This document shows positions 1 to 11,597 of a DNA stretch of 64,000 nucleotides, one piece after another. Origin of the DNA: Erpobdella octoculata (taxonomy: Eukaryota > Annelida > Clitellata > Hirudinida > Erpobdellidae). The DNA is taken from contig OZ022242.1 in assembly GCA_963978895.1 (NCBI GenBank), positions 30,560,631-30,624,630 on the forward strand, given 5' to 3'. The number at the start of each line of letters is the position of its first letter. Within the stretch, counting starts at the first letter, position 1. A program made the position numbers and the translations under genes. The notes below the pieces were generated by a model that had not been told where the DNA came from, did not search any database, and saw only the letters and a program-made list of their open reading frames with translations.

Positions 1-1537
1 GTGTTGTAGGCGTATGTGCACTCTCCATAAAATTTTATGAGCATCAAACGTGCTACACAGAACCGTCTGGGAGATACGACAACAGTAAATTGATAATTTA
101 TGCGGCACCTAAGTTATCAACAAAATAAAGCTTAGCACCGATTGAAGATGTAATTAAAGCTAATATTATGTTTTAAAAATTAATAATGTAAACATATTAA
201 CAGTGCACAACATTTGTGTCGAAAAGAAGCGTAGGGGAGATGGAGGCTATTTGATCTCTTTTGAGGCTTTCTTCTGCTGTTAACTGAGGTTTGACATTGC
301 TATTCCCATTACTTTAACCGGTGTTGAACCTCAATCTGTTTTTTGCTGATAATGTCTAGCCATTGTGAAATCAAACCAAACCTACGAAGAAAATGATTTG
401 CGTTTTTGCAATTGCAATAATAGAAAATATCAAATTATAGGACTTCACTAAACCTTTAATGCCAGGAGAATGCGTACATTTAGTATCTAAGAACAAGGGG
501 CAGTTTGATCTACAGATCAACGTACCCCATACCCATATCGGTAAAGATCAAAGAGCCCCTATGACATGGAGCATACTATAAATGGCGATATCGCATCAAT
601 AAATGAAGCTTGAGAATTCAAATATGCAATAAAATAAGCCATAGACATACGTTTATACAATGCAAAATCAATTTTTCCCAAAAATATTTATCTAATTTGT
701 AATTACAGAGACTCAACTGTTGTGAAAATTTACTTTTCTCCGGTCAAAACAAACTTTCGTTTTTTTTTCAACTTTCAACGGCGGATTGTTTAAAAGAAAA
801 TAAGACTAAAATTGGAAAAAAAAACAATTAAAGACCATAAACAATTATGCATTGCATTTTTATTTAGAATTTATTACATTATTGCCAAAAGATCAATGTG
901 TCCCAGAGATCAAAAAGCCCCCATCTCCCCTACATTTGGAAAGAAAGTGTTTTAATTTTATCTTTTAATTCCGAACAATTTATATGAAACCACTTTATTA
1001 TAAGTGTGATAAACTGTTCCTTACTTATCCTCACATTAGGTCAAATCAGATCACATTACAATAATTTAGGGGAGTCACTTGGTGGAGCAAAGGACGGTTT
1101 AAAGAATTTTCCAGATTTTATTTTGGGAAAAATCGGTAAGAAATGTGTATTGAAAACTTTGGAAAAAATTATTTTGAGAAAAATTGTAAAAGGTTTTGGA
1201 GAAATTTTAGAATGTGTGGTTTTTGAAACATTTACCCCACGCTGTTGTTAAAATAACGGTCCTGCATCATATTGCATTAATTGCTTCCTTGCAACATGTA
1301 GAAGAAAAAGTTAATTTAAAAATCAAAATTAAAATTATTTCTTCAATGAAATAAATTTTTTTTTTATATTATTAACGGACAAACACATTTCAATAGCTAT
1401 AAGGTTTTGTGGTGGATTCAAAATTCACATCAAAATCACTTTTAATTTGTATCAAACCAAGATGTTACAACATTTCTAATTTTTTTTTATCATCTGCACC
1501 GAAATTTTGATTTATTTTTTTCTTCAAATCTGTGAAG

Positions 1538-2267
1538 GCAAACGGGCAGCAAACGAAAGAAAACAACGACGCGTCCGTACAACATTCTCGATTGTTCAGT
1601 TGGAAGAATTGGAAAGAATCTTTCGATTGACGCATTACCCTGACATCTTCTGCAGAGAAGAACTTGCCAAATCTCTTCAGCTAGCAGAAGCCAGAGTTCA
1701 GGTTATCCAATTAAAAAATGTTTTAATGTGCTTTTTGTTTAAAAAACCTCGAACCGACCATGCACTTACAGATATCATGTGTACCAAGTACAAATATGTA
1801 GCTATTTTTGACCCATTGTCAAATAGCAAATTAATTTATCTAATAATCATAAAAAAGTCAATGCTGAGTAAACTACGTAATGGGTTCAATTCCTAGTATA
1901 ACACGTGTAAATAAAAGCTTATGCTATGTTTATGTGTAAGACGATCAGATTTGGCACTTTCTGATATTGAACACCATTGTGGATAACGAGTGAAATTTCA
2001 GTTACGTGATTAAGCTTCTCTGGAAACATAATGCTGCTACGTTTTTCTTCTAAATGAAGTTTTTATTACGTTCCTGTTTGGAATAATCAGCTCAACAAAA
2101 TTGACTTTATGGATGTTTACAACGAAAAATAAGAAAACAACAAACAATGAAAATTTTTGATATGAAGTTAAGTTATTTCTGCTTGATAGGTTTGGTTCCA
2201 AAACAGAAGAGCAAAATGGCGCAAAAACCAGAAACAAGAACTTACCATCTCTACACGATCTACATGA
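1538..2267 (+). CDS. Paired-class (Q50) homeobox gene, last two exons, copy A
   Basis: This is the 3' part of a homeodomain transcription factor gene in two exons, 1538-1701 and 2190-2267. Exon one follows a pyrimidine-rich tract and a TGTGAAG acceptor. It encodes RRVRTTF, then [15 protein letters not shown] and EARVQ, which is homeodomain helices 1-2 and the start of helix 3. It stops at CAG followed by a GT donor, exactly between homeodomain positions 46 and 47, the classic paired-like intron site. Exon two begins after TTGATAG and reads [12 protein letters not shown], giving glutamine at position 50, then about 13 residues and a TGA. An AATAAA signal lies near 2350. The N-terminal exons are not visible and may lie left of the window. 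The sequence recalls ISX-like paired-class proteins, but I cannot assign orthology. An uninterrupted reading of the first exon runs into the intron and is not the product. Confidence 0.85.
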
Positions 2268-2386
2268 AATTATTCTTTATGAAATTAATTTGTAATTTTG
2301 TTTATGGTTTTTTTTAAATTAAGTCATTTACCTTTTTAAATACTACAAATAAAAACATTGCAAAAAAAGAAGAAAGTGTCGATCAC

Positions 2387-2447
2387 TTATGGAAAACATT
2401 TTTTAAGTTTATCGATGGTCGCTTGACCCATGGTTGACAAATCGAAC
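2387..2447 (-). pseudogene. AF9/ENL 3' coding tip carried by the duplication
   Basis: About 20 codons, including the stop, match the last codons of the AF9/ENL-like gene at 24981 (same stop, same ATIDKLKKCF ending). The homology then breaks at 2447. No upstream coding follows, so this is a dead fragment copied together with the homeobox gene. It shows that the copy B arrangement, where the whole gene is present, is the source. Confidence 0.85.
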
Positions 2448-3071
2448 GGGATTTCGGGATTTCGGGATTGAGATCGGGTTTTGTGACCAAGACAATAAAA
2501 AAATGTGTATTGCATTTCCAGTGGCTTTGATTGGATTGGGTCAGAAGTTCAACTTTCTAAGGTGGGCTGGGCTGGGTTGCCAAAAAATGGATCCATGTCC
2601 ACCTCTGGTCTGTAATACCTCCTGACATTTTTCTGACATTAGAACATTACTATCTTCAGTTTCACTGACGTCGGTGACGGCTTGTGTGCTAAATCTCAGT
2701 GGCGTCACTAACCGCCCCAGTCACTAGCTTTTTAATATTTAAATTATGAGATGACTGTTTAATTGACAAGTTGGAATGATAATTATAACATTTTATTTTA
2801 TCATAACATCACATTTCTCCAACACCCTCTCCCCTACGCAGTGATGCTTTCCTAAAACTTTATCAGGGGGTTCGCATTCCCAGTGAATATTAAAATATTA
2901 GGAAAAAATAATTTATCGTTCATATTCACTTTTATTGTGTTTACTAATTAAAAAAGACACAAAATTATTTATATAAACTAGAATTCTGAAATTTACGATA
3001 TTCCTACATATTATTATAAAGTAATTAAATCATTGAAAATATTAATAAATAGCTACTTCATTTTCACTAAT
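2448..3071. other. Non-coding, with a GGGTTG-rich dispersed repeat
   Basis: I see no gene here. Around 2520-2620 a GGGCTGGGCTGGGTTG stretch is followed by TGCCAAAAAATGGATCCATG and a CCACCTCTG motif. A similar block occurs at 58490-58690, so this is a dispersed repeat of unknown class. Confidence 0.4.
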
Positions 3072-3196
3072 CAGGGGCGCAGCCAAAAAAATTTTCGGGT
3101 GGTGTTTTACTGAAAAATTTACGACTTACAAAAGTCAAGGCTTAACGAAAGTTTCAGCAATGATTAGTAATAACAAACCATAAGACATTTAATTTG
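3072..3196 (-). mobile_element. hAT element end, interrupted by a LINE
   Basis: The sequence beginning CAGGGGCGCAGCC resembles the right end of the hAT element at 27744-28469 read in reverse, including the shared TTAGTAATAACAAACCATAA block. The match stops near 3196, where the 3' end of the LINE at 3197-5240 starts. The LINE therefore appears to have inserted into or beside an older hAT copy. Confidence 0.65.
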
Positions 3197-5240
3197 GAAC
3201 AGTAAATTACAATACTATATTCAGCCGACGTTTTTTCTGAAAACTGTAAGAGAAGTAGATTTAGTAAGAGAAGTAGGAAGAGTGTTCCAGAGATAGGAAC
3301 CAGAGTAGGAAAAAGAACGTTTAGCAAAAGAATGCTTAACAGAATAGATATGAAAGTGGTTAAGAGAGGAAGATCGAAGAACCGACTTAGGAGGGATTTT
3401 TATTAAGTTAGTTAGGTAGAGTGGAGAAAACCAATTTTTAATTTTAAACATTAGTAAGCAAATTTTAAACATCCCCCTATAGTCAGTGAAAAAGAAAAAG
3501 AGATTGAGAGATATGAGAAAAAAAGAGGTGCAAGAAACTAAGCGTGCAGCACAGTTAAAGGCTTTAGAAAGAGGATGAAGGGTAGAGTCAGGTAGATCAT
3601 AGTAGAGAGAGTTGCAGTAGTCAATTCAAGACAGAATAAGAGAAGATACTAGAAGTTGTAGAGAAGGATCATCGAGCAGTGGAAAAAGTTGTTTAATGCG
3701 TCGTATATGGAAGTAGCAAGATTTAGTGACAGATAATATTTGAGGAGTTAAAGACAAGTTGGAGTCAAAGAGAAAACCTAAACTACGAATAAGAGGGAAA
3801 GGAAAAATAGAAAGGGAAGATGGAGTTGGGAGAACCAAAAGAAGCAGAGTTACAGATTTAGAGGACTTATTGAAATAGATTAATTCAAACTAATCAGGAT
3901 TAAGCTTAAGACACATAGAAAAACTCCAAGATATAATAGATTGAAGGCAGGCAGTTATTTGATTAAAAAACAGACTTAAGAGAAGTGTTAGAGAAAGTAG
4001 AACAGACATAAGAGTCATCAGCATACATTTGACTATTGAGAAAGTGAGAAAATATAATATAAGGAAGTTCAGAAGTATATAGAATAAACAGTAAAGGGCC
4101 AAGAATAGAGCCTTGAGTAACACCATAATTTAAAGATACAGAAATTGATTAAGAAAATTCAATAGATACATAAGAAAATCTACCAGATAGATATGATTTA
4201 ACCCATGAGAATGATTCACCAGTTATATTAAAAGATTTATCAAGTACATTCAATAGCAGTGGTGATCAACTGTATCAAATGCAAATGAACAATCAAGATA
4301 AAGAAGAATAGAAAGGCCAGAATCAGAAGAAACAATCAGATCATTATAGAGTTTAAGTAGAGCAGTTTCAGTAGAATGACCAGATCTAAAGCCAGATTGG
4401 GAAAGAGGAAAAAGTGAGAAAGTAGTCAGATAAGCATTTATTTGCTCATATACAATTTTTTCTATGATTTTAGAGATAAAAGATAGATTAGAGACAGGCC
4501 TATAGCTAGAAAGAGAAGAAGGACCACGAGACGCATTTTTAATAGTAGGTATAATAAAGAAAGATTTAAGAACAGAAGAAAACACAGATTTAGATAAAGA
4601 TAGATTAATTAAGTCAAGTAAGATTGGATAAAAAAGAGAAAAAAGTTCTTTGAAGATAGGAGTAGGAATAGGATCCAAAGAGTAAGAAGAAGAAGACATA
4701 GAGTTAATAAGTTTAGTAAGATAGTCAAGTGTAATAGGAGAGAATTTAGAAAAAATAGGAGTTTGACTGTTATTAGAAGAATATCATCTTTCTATTATTT
4801 TTCATCATCTATATCCATATATATTTATATATATATATATATAAAGTGAAGTGAAGTTTTACAGATAAAAGATTACCTATATTAGAGAAGAGAGGAGAAA
4901 TAATAAGATCCAATGTGTTGCCCCAATTATGAGTCAAAGAGACACAATGCTGAAAGAAGTTAAAAGTAGATAGGCCTTCAAGAAATTGAGAAACAAAAGG
5001 GTCCTTAGTTTTATTAATAAGAATATTAAAATCCCCAATAATAAAAGAAAGAGTAGATAGAGAGAAAAGAGATTCAGAAAGGTTGTAAAAATCTTCCAAA
5101 AATTGTGGTTTAGAACATTTTGGAGGCCTATAGATACCTATAAGATTGAACTTAAAAGAGTTAATTTTAACAGAAGTAAAGAAGCATTTAAAAGATGAGA
5201 ATTTAATAGAAGAAATTAGAGAGACAGAGTAGAATCTAAT
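3197..5240 (-). pseudogene. L2/CR1-type LINE, degenerate
   Basis: This is a non-LTR retrotransposon relic on the minus strand, with its ORF2 broken into several frames. From the 5' side it shows an APE endonuclease piece (IIGDFNI near 5040, then HNWGNTLDLI), an AT microsatellite at 4811-4845 where the rest of the endonuclease-RT linker is missing, and RT blocks (SLDPIPT, SYRPVSNL, SGFRSGHSTETALL, FDTVDHH at 4250-4690). The catalytic stretch is VTQGSILGPLLFILY with MYADDS at about 4010-4120. Downstream are a thumb-like region (3626-3838) and the C-terminal WNTLP block ending at 3221. The motif wording is of the L2/CR1 group. Frameshifts make it inactive. The 5' end near 5240 looks truncated. 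Confidence 0.85.
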
Positions 5241-5347
5241 TTTTTCTTGTTGGATTGGGCCCTTATGGGTCTCCCTTGTATGACATTATTATGCCTATTA
5301 TGGACCTCTTGACTTCGTTGCTTGTGTCTAAACATCTCGAATCTACA

Positions 5348-5407
5348 ATCCCTCTGTAGATGTCCCAGCTTATCGTATTTACAGCAGCGCAGTGGGTTGT
5401 TTCTTCC
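5348..5407 (-). pseudogene. CCHC zinc-knuckle-like fragment
   Basis: On the minus strand this reads CCKYDKLGHLQRDC, close to a gag-type CX2CX4HX4C knuckle but with tyrosine in place of the second cysteine. Flanking translation is broken by stops. It may be a relic of an LTR retrotransposon gag, or of the ORF1 of the adjacent LINE. Confidence 0.35.
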
Positions 5408-5590
5408 CAGTTAGGTCTTTCATCCATAATTCTTTGAACTCAATCATCCAGGTCATCTTTTTCTTCAATTCCTATTTTTCGTTTCTTCAAGCTCAGCTTA
5501 TAGGTAACTAGTTGTTTCAACTTATATTATTATTCTAAGACCAGTTACATTCTGGAAATCTATACCTGATTTCTGGACAATAAAATATCA

Positions 5591-5670
5591 TAGCAATGAT
5601 AAAACAGAACATGATAAAACAGAACATGATAAAACAGAACATGATAAAACAGAACATGATAAAACAACAC
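5591..5670. repeat. 15-bp minisatellite
   Basis: The unit GATAAAACAGAACAT is repeated about five times, with decayed copies continuing to about 5735. The apparent open frame across it is a by-product of the repeat. Confidence 0.8.
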
Positions 5671-5734
5671 GATAAAATAGAAGATGATAAAACAGAACAG
5701 TGAGAGAATAGAACATTGAATAAACAGAACATTG

Positions 5735-6399
5735 CGTTTATTTTTTTTGTAATATAAAAATCGGTTTTATATAATTTTCACCTCCTTCTTTGAAGTATTT
5801 CTTAGAAAATGATATTACTCCTGATAGATTGGCCTGGGGAAAAAGATTTTAAGTTGTCTTTCCTGTTCAAGACCTTCAATCGATTCGGAATTGTTAGGAG
5901 GCACTGCACTGGAACGATTTTTAGCTTGTTCGGTTTCAAATTGTCATTTGACAGGTCTTAGTTTGTCACATAAAAAGCAATTCAGTCAATTTGTAGCCCT
6001 GTAGCTATATAAAGTAAAATTGATTGATTGCTTGAACTAATTAACTGCAACACAAACAGTGGTGAATGTTGTAAACTGCCGTAGTACATGTAATCACGGT
6101 AGGACAGTAACGACCGATATTGAACCAATTAAAACACTAAGAATTTAAATTATCTTATTTTGTGTTATTTTTTTTGTTACTTTAACGGTTTAATATGTTT
6201 TGTCTTTGCATTAAAAAATAATAATTACTGGTGTAACTTCACGGTTCGTTGAGATCAACCAGCTCACGACTAATTTTCAATTGAAAACTAATTTCAAAGG
6301 GTTCAATTTGTATAAAAAACAACATAAACAGTTATAACATTTAAACAGAAGAAACAAATAATAAATTTCAAGGTCATAAGCATCTTTCTTTATTTAATA
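5735..6399. other. Intergenic, nothing recognised
   Basis: AT-rich sequence with no supported gene, RNA or repeat. Confidence 0.4.
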
Positions 6400-6540
6400 C
6401 TGTGTCAATCGGTCCGCGGGCATTTGCAATTTGCTCCCCAACTGCCTGGAACAATATCTTAACGGATCCAAATATCACTCTCTCTTCTTTTAGAAAGAGG
6501 TTAAAAACTCATCTATTCAAAATATCATCTACTTTATAAT
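6400..6540 (+). pseudogene. LINE ORF2 C-terminal fragment
   Basis: Read on the plus strand it gives GPRAFAICSPTAWNNI, then SSFRKRLKTHLF and a stop. This is the standard C-terminal tail of L2/CR1-like ORF2 proteins (xxxWNxLP, SFRKxLKTHLF). Only about 45 codons remain. It is opposite in strand to the LINE at 3197-5240, so it is a separate insertion. Confidence 0.7.
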
Positions 6541-6798
6541 GTATTCCTATCATTAAACATTTAACTGACTGTTGCTGACATTTTAATGATTGTTGAAGGC
6601 CAGAGATAGCAAACAATAAAGCAAGAACAGGAGCAGATGATGCAACAAAACAATTTCTTGTTAAATTTTACACAAAACTTTTAAAACAAATCAAACTGTT
6701 TTTTATACCAATATACAAAACAAAATGTTACTATTAGGTTCCAGGCAGGGACATCCTAAAATTTAATTTTTAGATCAAGGCCCTTCCAAATTCAAATA

Positions 6799-8750
6799 TC
6801 AAATAAAGCATGTAAAAACAACAATTGAAATGCACAAAACATTGCAAATACTAAAAAATATGTTAATGGCTTCAGCTGTTGAATCTTCTACTTGAATAAC
6901 ACTAGCATCAACGGTCAGATAAGCCCTCACACTTACATTTTCAGTTTTGCCAACACATGTATACGTTCCGATATATGTGTAGTCAACATTTCTGATCCAA
7001 TGCATGCCTGTTAAAACCTCTTGTTGTCTCAAGTTTTTGAAATCTTTTGTGTAGTTGTCAGGTAAGTGAAGCATAATATATGGGGGTGGCTGTCCCTCTA
7101 CCACGCACTGGATTATCAAGACTTTTTCTTCTGTCACCCACGATGTGAAGTTTTTAATTTTAACATAAACCGGACTATGTTCGATTGGAAATATAGTGGA
7201 TTTAAATTCAATGATAGTTGTGTTTGTCTGTAGTTCAATTTTTGCACCAGTGTTCACAGAGCCGACATTAGTTAAGAACGTTGCTAAGGTTACAAGATCT
7301 CTGCTAGAAATTGTTGGCTCAACTTCTGTGGTGTCATTCACAGAACCTTCACTGGTTGAAATGTTTTCTGAAGTAACGAAATCCATTGTAGAAGTTAAGC
7401 TGTCTGAATGTGTTGTAGTCTGGGTAGATTCACTACAATTACTTTTTAAAAACTGTTTAATTTGAACTTTTTTATCTTGGCTTATACAAGTTGGGAAATT
7501 CAGGATATCAAAATGACTCCACTTGTCATCTCCAACGTAAGACATGGATCCACAATCACATATGAAGGGATTTTGGGATAAATCTATTTTTATACTTTGT
7601 AGAAAACAGTTTGTTAGATTAGGAAAGCTGCTTAGTTGATTTGAATTCAGATATAATTCCTTTAAAACAACAAAGTTCTTTAAATCGAATTCTTGAGTTA
7701 TTTCATAAATATCATTGTTTGACAGTCTCAATATTTTCAAGTGGTTTTTCAGCTGCTGGTAAACTGAAAAATTCCAGTTATGGTTGATCAATTGAGAAAT
7801 TGAGAGTTGTTCAACAGTAATGTTAGGGTTTTGTAAGAATTCGAACGACTGGATGCTTCCTTGGATATCCAATTTTTTAAAACTTAAGTTTCCATTAGTC
7901 TGGAATTGTTAAAAATCAATGTTTTATTATTATCAATTGTCAAGAAAACATTTAATTAACTAATTTGCTTTTTTAAAACAGTAATTTAGTAGAAATAAAT
8001 AAGCGTGTAACAAAAATAACATTCCGTTCACACATAATCTTATAAAAACTCAACGTTTTGATTTGCCAGAATACAAGCGTATTATAACTAAAAATAATCT
8101 ATAAAGTCTCATTTCACCTTCATTTTTTCGAAACGGAAAGTTGGTTTCAGATCAGTCAAGCTCATATTTTCAATTTCTGAACCAAGAAAATCAAAAGTTT
8201 CCATTTTCAACATGGTTGTATTATCTATACTTATTTTCTTAATTTGACTTCCTTCAAAAATTCCCTCTGGAGAATGCTTAAAACGCACATTAATGAAATA
8301 AAAATGCTTTGCAACAAGACCATTAAAAGCTCCTTTTCTGCTTTTATTAATCGTTACTTCCTCAAATGCAATATTGTCACAAGACGTTCCCTGCAGTAAA
8401 TTCCTGGACAGATTGTTTAACGTGCAATTGGTAAAGACAATATTCTCTACCTTATTGATTTTAAATCCTATTTTTGAGTCATCCACTTTAATAGCACTAT
8501 GCTTAATAAAGATTGACTTAAGTTTATCTTTTTTTATCGCCTTGCTATATTTGTGCAGCTGTTTACATCTGTTGCCGCACTCCAACATAAAAGTATCAAT
8601 TGAAGTATCAGTTGAAGTATCAGTCCAATCAATTGATTTATCAGGAGGTGTGTCGTCGCAATGTACCACGTTACCATAATGTCCACAAAAGTCCTCAGCC
8701 GAGTCACGAAAAGATGTACAAAGAAAAAAGAAAAATAGCAAATAGCACAT
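6799..8750 (-). CDS. Leucine-rich repeat and Ig-domain surface protein
   Basis: This is a two-exon gene on the minus strand, exons 8750-8118 and 7899-6799, joined in phase 0 (AAG|GTGAAA donor, AATTCCAG acceptor), giving about 577 residues. The ATG is followed by a hydrophobic signal peptide (CYLLFFFFLCTSF). Residues 40-210 are a divergent beta-strand/LRR-like region rich in asparagine. Exon two holds clearer LRRs (LKILRLSNNDI, LKELYLNSNQLSSFPNL) and an LRR C-terminal cap (NPFICDCGSM to the final C). A Ser/Thr-rich linker follows, then one Ig domain (IQCVVEGQPPP ... GTYTCVG) and a hydrophobic C-terminus with no cytoplasmic tail. That ending fits a GPI-anchor signal or a very short membrane anchor. 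Many N-glycosylation sequons are present. The layout resembles LRIG/LINGO-type adhesion or receptor proteins, but I recognise no named orthologue. It probably acts at the cell surface or is secreted. Confidence 0.82.
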
Positions 8751-10210
8751 CTTCTCTTTCCAAATGAAACAAAAGCTAATCTTTCAAGTCTTCTTTTTGG
8801 ATCAAATTCGACTTTCAGTCCAACACAACTTTCAAATAATTCGGAAGTAACGTCATGAGGTAGGGCGCGTTTTAAGATGGTCTGCATAAAGCGGGATCAA
8901 AAGAATAGTTATAGAATAAATGTTTTAACAAAACTTATATTAGTTTGACAATTAAGCCAACAATTTATTTTGAATTTTTAATGCCACCGCAAATAATATT
9001 ATTTTGTTTAAAATTTTAATTTAGTTAACTTCATAGATATATAACTATGATACTATGGTTACGAGCATCTCGCTATTAGACGTACGCATTTTACAACACG
9101 ACCAATCAGATACAACCACATTATAATATTAGAATTTAGGTTTCAAAATCATTTAACTCATTATAGTCTTAATCTCTTGTGTTGAATAGCGTCTAGATAA
9201 TTTAAACTAGGTAGTTGTAAAGCGCCTAAGGCGCTCGTCAATAGTAAACAAACAATATCTTTGTTAAAATGGCATGGTTTGTATTATGTGTTATCTTAAC
9301 TTTAATTAAGAATCTTCCGAAAATATCTATTTAATAACATTATAATTTTATAACTTTACATTTTTAATATTTATATAATTTTTATAAATTTATAAATTTT
9401 TAATTTTTAAGATTGAAATCTAGCTGCATTCTATAGTTTAAAAACTCTATTCATTCTTTAAATTGATTTAGAGCACAATCTGTGATTACCAAACTCATTC
9501 TCTTTTTTAAAAAAACCAACCATAAATTAGCTATAGTGATAATCTATTCGTGTTAAAAAATGAAACTTAACTGCCATCTATCGATTTTAATCAACTCAAA
9601 CCTTATCCAAAAAATTTTATGGCATAGGTACATGAAGTATATTTCGAACAACAACATCAATTTGGTATGTACGTTTAAATAATATCCTATAAGTCAATTG
9701 AAGTAAAAATTCGAAAGAGATTATTTCTGTTAAACACCACAGTTACAAAGTTGACATTTAGTAATTATATAAGCCAATTGAATATGGACGTGAGCGTACA
9801 AATTGAACGTCGATTGTTGCAGCATGAGCAATTGTATATATAGGCAATACTTTACTTCTATATTCAAGGGGGAGTAGAGGGAAAAGCGGCGGAGCGATAC
9901 CATAGCCTATGAGGATCATCCGAGGCCGGTTAAATTGCAAGCTGCATGGGAGGTCGATTTGCCGGTCTTTGTCCAACTTATTGCACTTATTAGTTGGCGG
10001 GCTGGAGTGAGTTGAGCCATGTGCCCACGAAAGCCTTGTGCCAACATAAACACTTCACCAAACACTCAATCATACATACCGTCTAAATTGTCTTATTGAC
10101 AGATACAGACGTTAAACAAACCACACACACATTCTATATTCAAGTAGCGTTCCGGAGTCATATATTTATATATGTGTCATATATATATATATTTATCTAT
10201 CTATATATAT
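8751..10210. other. Intergenic region upstream of the LRR-Ig gene
   Basis: No supported gene. At about 9225 there is a short palindrome, AGCGCCTAAGGCGCT. Around 9770-10030 is a less AT-rich block with a TATATATAGG motif that could be part of an unrecognised repeat or LTR. CA-rich and TA-rich simple sequence follows to 10210. Confidence 0.35.
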
Positions 10211-10896
10211 AACAAGTAAATTAAAAACGAATTTTTAAAACCAATGCTCTTATATGTAATTAAAACACAAATTTTGCAATCAATTTTTTCTTATATTACT
10301 CTTTTATTTTATGTTAAAGTCGAAATATCTTAATTATATCGAAATATCGAAATTAATTAAAATTATCTAAATTAATTGACTTATTGTAAAACTAATAATT
10401 GAATATTGCATTGTCTTCTATTTTAAGCATGTATGCAAAATTTGAAAAAATCTATGGTTCGTGTTAACTTGGTAAAATAGTCTGCCAGTCGGTTAGCGTT
10501 TTGTGGTCAAGAAAACCCTCAAGAAAACCCTCAAGAAAACCCTCAAGAAAACCCTCAAGAAAACCCTCAAGAAAACCCTCAAGAAAACCCTCAAGAAAAC
10601 CCTCAAGAAAACCCTCAAGAAACCCCTCGATAAAATCCTCAAGAAAATTAACTAAATTAATTGACTTATTGTAAAACTAATAATTGAATATTGCATTGTC
10701 TTCTATCTTGAGCATGTATGCAAAATTTGAAAAAAATCTATCATCAGGAAGTGACTCAAAAATTGATTGCAAGATTTGAAACAGACAGAGAAACAGACAG
10801 AGAAACAGACAGAGAAACAGACAGAGAAACAGACAGAGAAACAGACAGAGAAACAGACAGAGAAACAGAGCCGACGAGTTAATAAAAGCATTGGTA
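10211..10896 (+). mobile_element. Asymmetric-IR repeat family 1 (ATIR-1), expanded copy
   Basis: The repeat starts AACAAGTAAATTAAAAACGA and ends AATAAAAGCATTGGTAA. It carries a subterminal inverted repeat (CCAATGCTTTTAT near the start in the family, ATAAAAGCATTGG at the end). The same unit occurs at 46127-46482 and, inverted, at 61852-62180. This copy is enlarged in three ways: a 12-bp minisatellite AAGAAAACCCTC (about 10511-10640), an 85-bp duplication flanking it (10366-10453 and 10647-10733), and a second 12-bp minisatellite ACAGACAGAGAA (10779-10868). It has no coding capacity. Asymmetric subterminal inverted repeats, and insertion into AA/TT runs elsewhere, suggest a Helentron-like rolling-circle element, but this is inference. 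Confidence 0.7.
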
Positions 10897-11375
10897 ATAA
10901 AAATGAATGTTTATATGTATGTATGTATGTATATATGTATGTTCTTTATGCATTGCTACACCATTCATCCGATCGTAATGAAATTTTCACAAAACCTTGA
11001 GAGTCAAGGGGAATCAAATATAGAGAAAAAAAAATTTGAAATCCATCACAAAATGAGCGGAGCGGAGCATGTGAGTGAGCGGGAACTATATACATATATA
11101 TATACACATACATATACATACATAAATGAGCGAAATCGGGAACGGGAAGCCAACTAAGAGCGAAAGATAGAGCGGGAAAGGGAAAGCGACCGAGAACGGG
11201 AAAGCAACCGGGAGCGGGAAAGCGACCGGGAGCTGGAAAACGACCGAGAGTGGGAAAGCGACGGGGAGCGGAAAAGCGATCGGGAACGGGAAAGCGGAGA
11301 AGGAAACTGGAGCGAATGAGACAAACATTAGAAAAACCTCTAAAAACCCCGGGCAACGCCGGGTGCCCCCGCTAG
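10897..11375 (+). mobile_element. HelA, non-autonomous Helitron, near-complete copy
   Basis: The 5' part is AAAATGAATG with TATG repeats, then a conserved block (GCTACACCATTCATCCGATC, ACCTTGAGAGTCAAGGGG). An 18-bp-type minisatellite of GGGAAAGCGACCGGGA units follows, then AACATTAGAAAAACCTCTAA. The 3' end is a GC hairpin, CCCGGGCAACGCCGGG, eight bases before a terminal CTAG at 11372-11375 followed by T. A hairpin just before CTRR with a 3' flanking T is the standard Helitron terminus. Open frames rich in Ser/Arg across the minisatellite are artefacts. Confidence 0.75.
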
Positions 11376-11590
11376 TGTATATATAAATGAATGTTTGTAT
11401 GTATATATGTATGTATGTATGTATGTCCTTTATGCACTGCTACACCATTTATCCGATCGTAATGAAATTCTCACACAACCTTGAGAGTCAAGGGGAATCA
11501 AATACAGAGAAAAAAAACTGAAATCCGTCACAAAATAAGCGGAGCGGAGTGGGTGAGCGAGCGGGAACTATATATATATATATATATATA
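11376..11590 (+). mobile_element. HelA 5' half, directly abutting the previous copy
   Basis: Right after the CTAG of the preceding copy, the HelA 5' sequence starts again (TGTATATATAAATGAATG, the CATTTATCCGATCGTAATG block, GAGCGGGAAC). It then runs into a TA microsatellite where the copy is cut off by Penelope-like DNA. The 3'-to-5' head-to-tail junction is typical of tandem rolling-circle products or of insertion into the TA-rich 5' end of a neighbour. Confidence 0.7.
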
Positions 11591-11597
11591 TTTTTCA

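Larger units (their letters stand above)
1..2447 (+). repeat. Segmental duplication, copy A
   Basis: This segment is repeated in the same orientation at 21160-25041 with only scattered substitutions. Homology begins at the first base of the window, so the true left edge may lie outside. It ends abruptly at 2447; copy B continues there into the AF9/ENL coding sequence, while copy A runs into unrelated DNA. Copy A lacks the 1.9-kb pogo-like insertion of copy B. It keeps about 440 bp (1701-2143) that copy B has lost. Bases 1-1537 show no coding region I can support and may be promoter or intron. Confidence 0.95.

Noticed and set aside
1006..1251. 81-codon plus-strand frame
   Set aside because: No recognisable domain; the duplicate at 24045-24290 has the same AT-rich sequence with a frame-disrupting one-base change, so no coding constraint.
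3221..4699. Several separate small minus-strand genes
   Set aside because: They are consecutive, frame-shifted pieces of one LINE ORF2, recognisable by ordered RT motifs.
10500..10640. CRISPR-like regular repeats
   Set aside because: Units are contiguous 12-mers without unique spacers, in a eukaryotic transposon.
10767..11000. TEKQ-repeat protein
   Set aside because: It is the 12-bp minisatellite of an ATIR-1 repeat; the other copies of the repeat do not conserve the frame.
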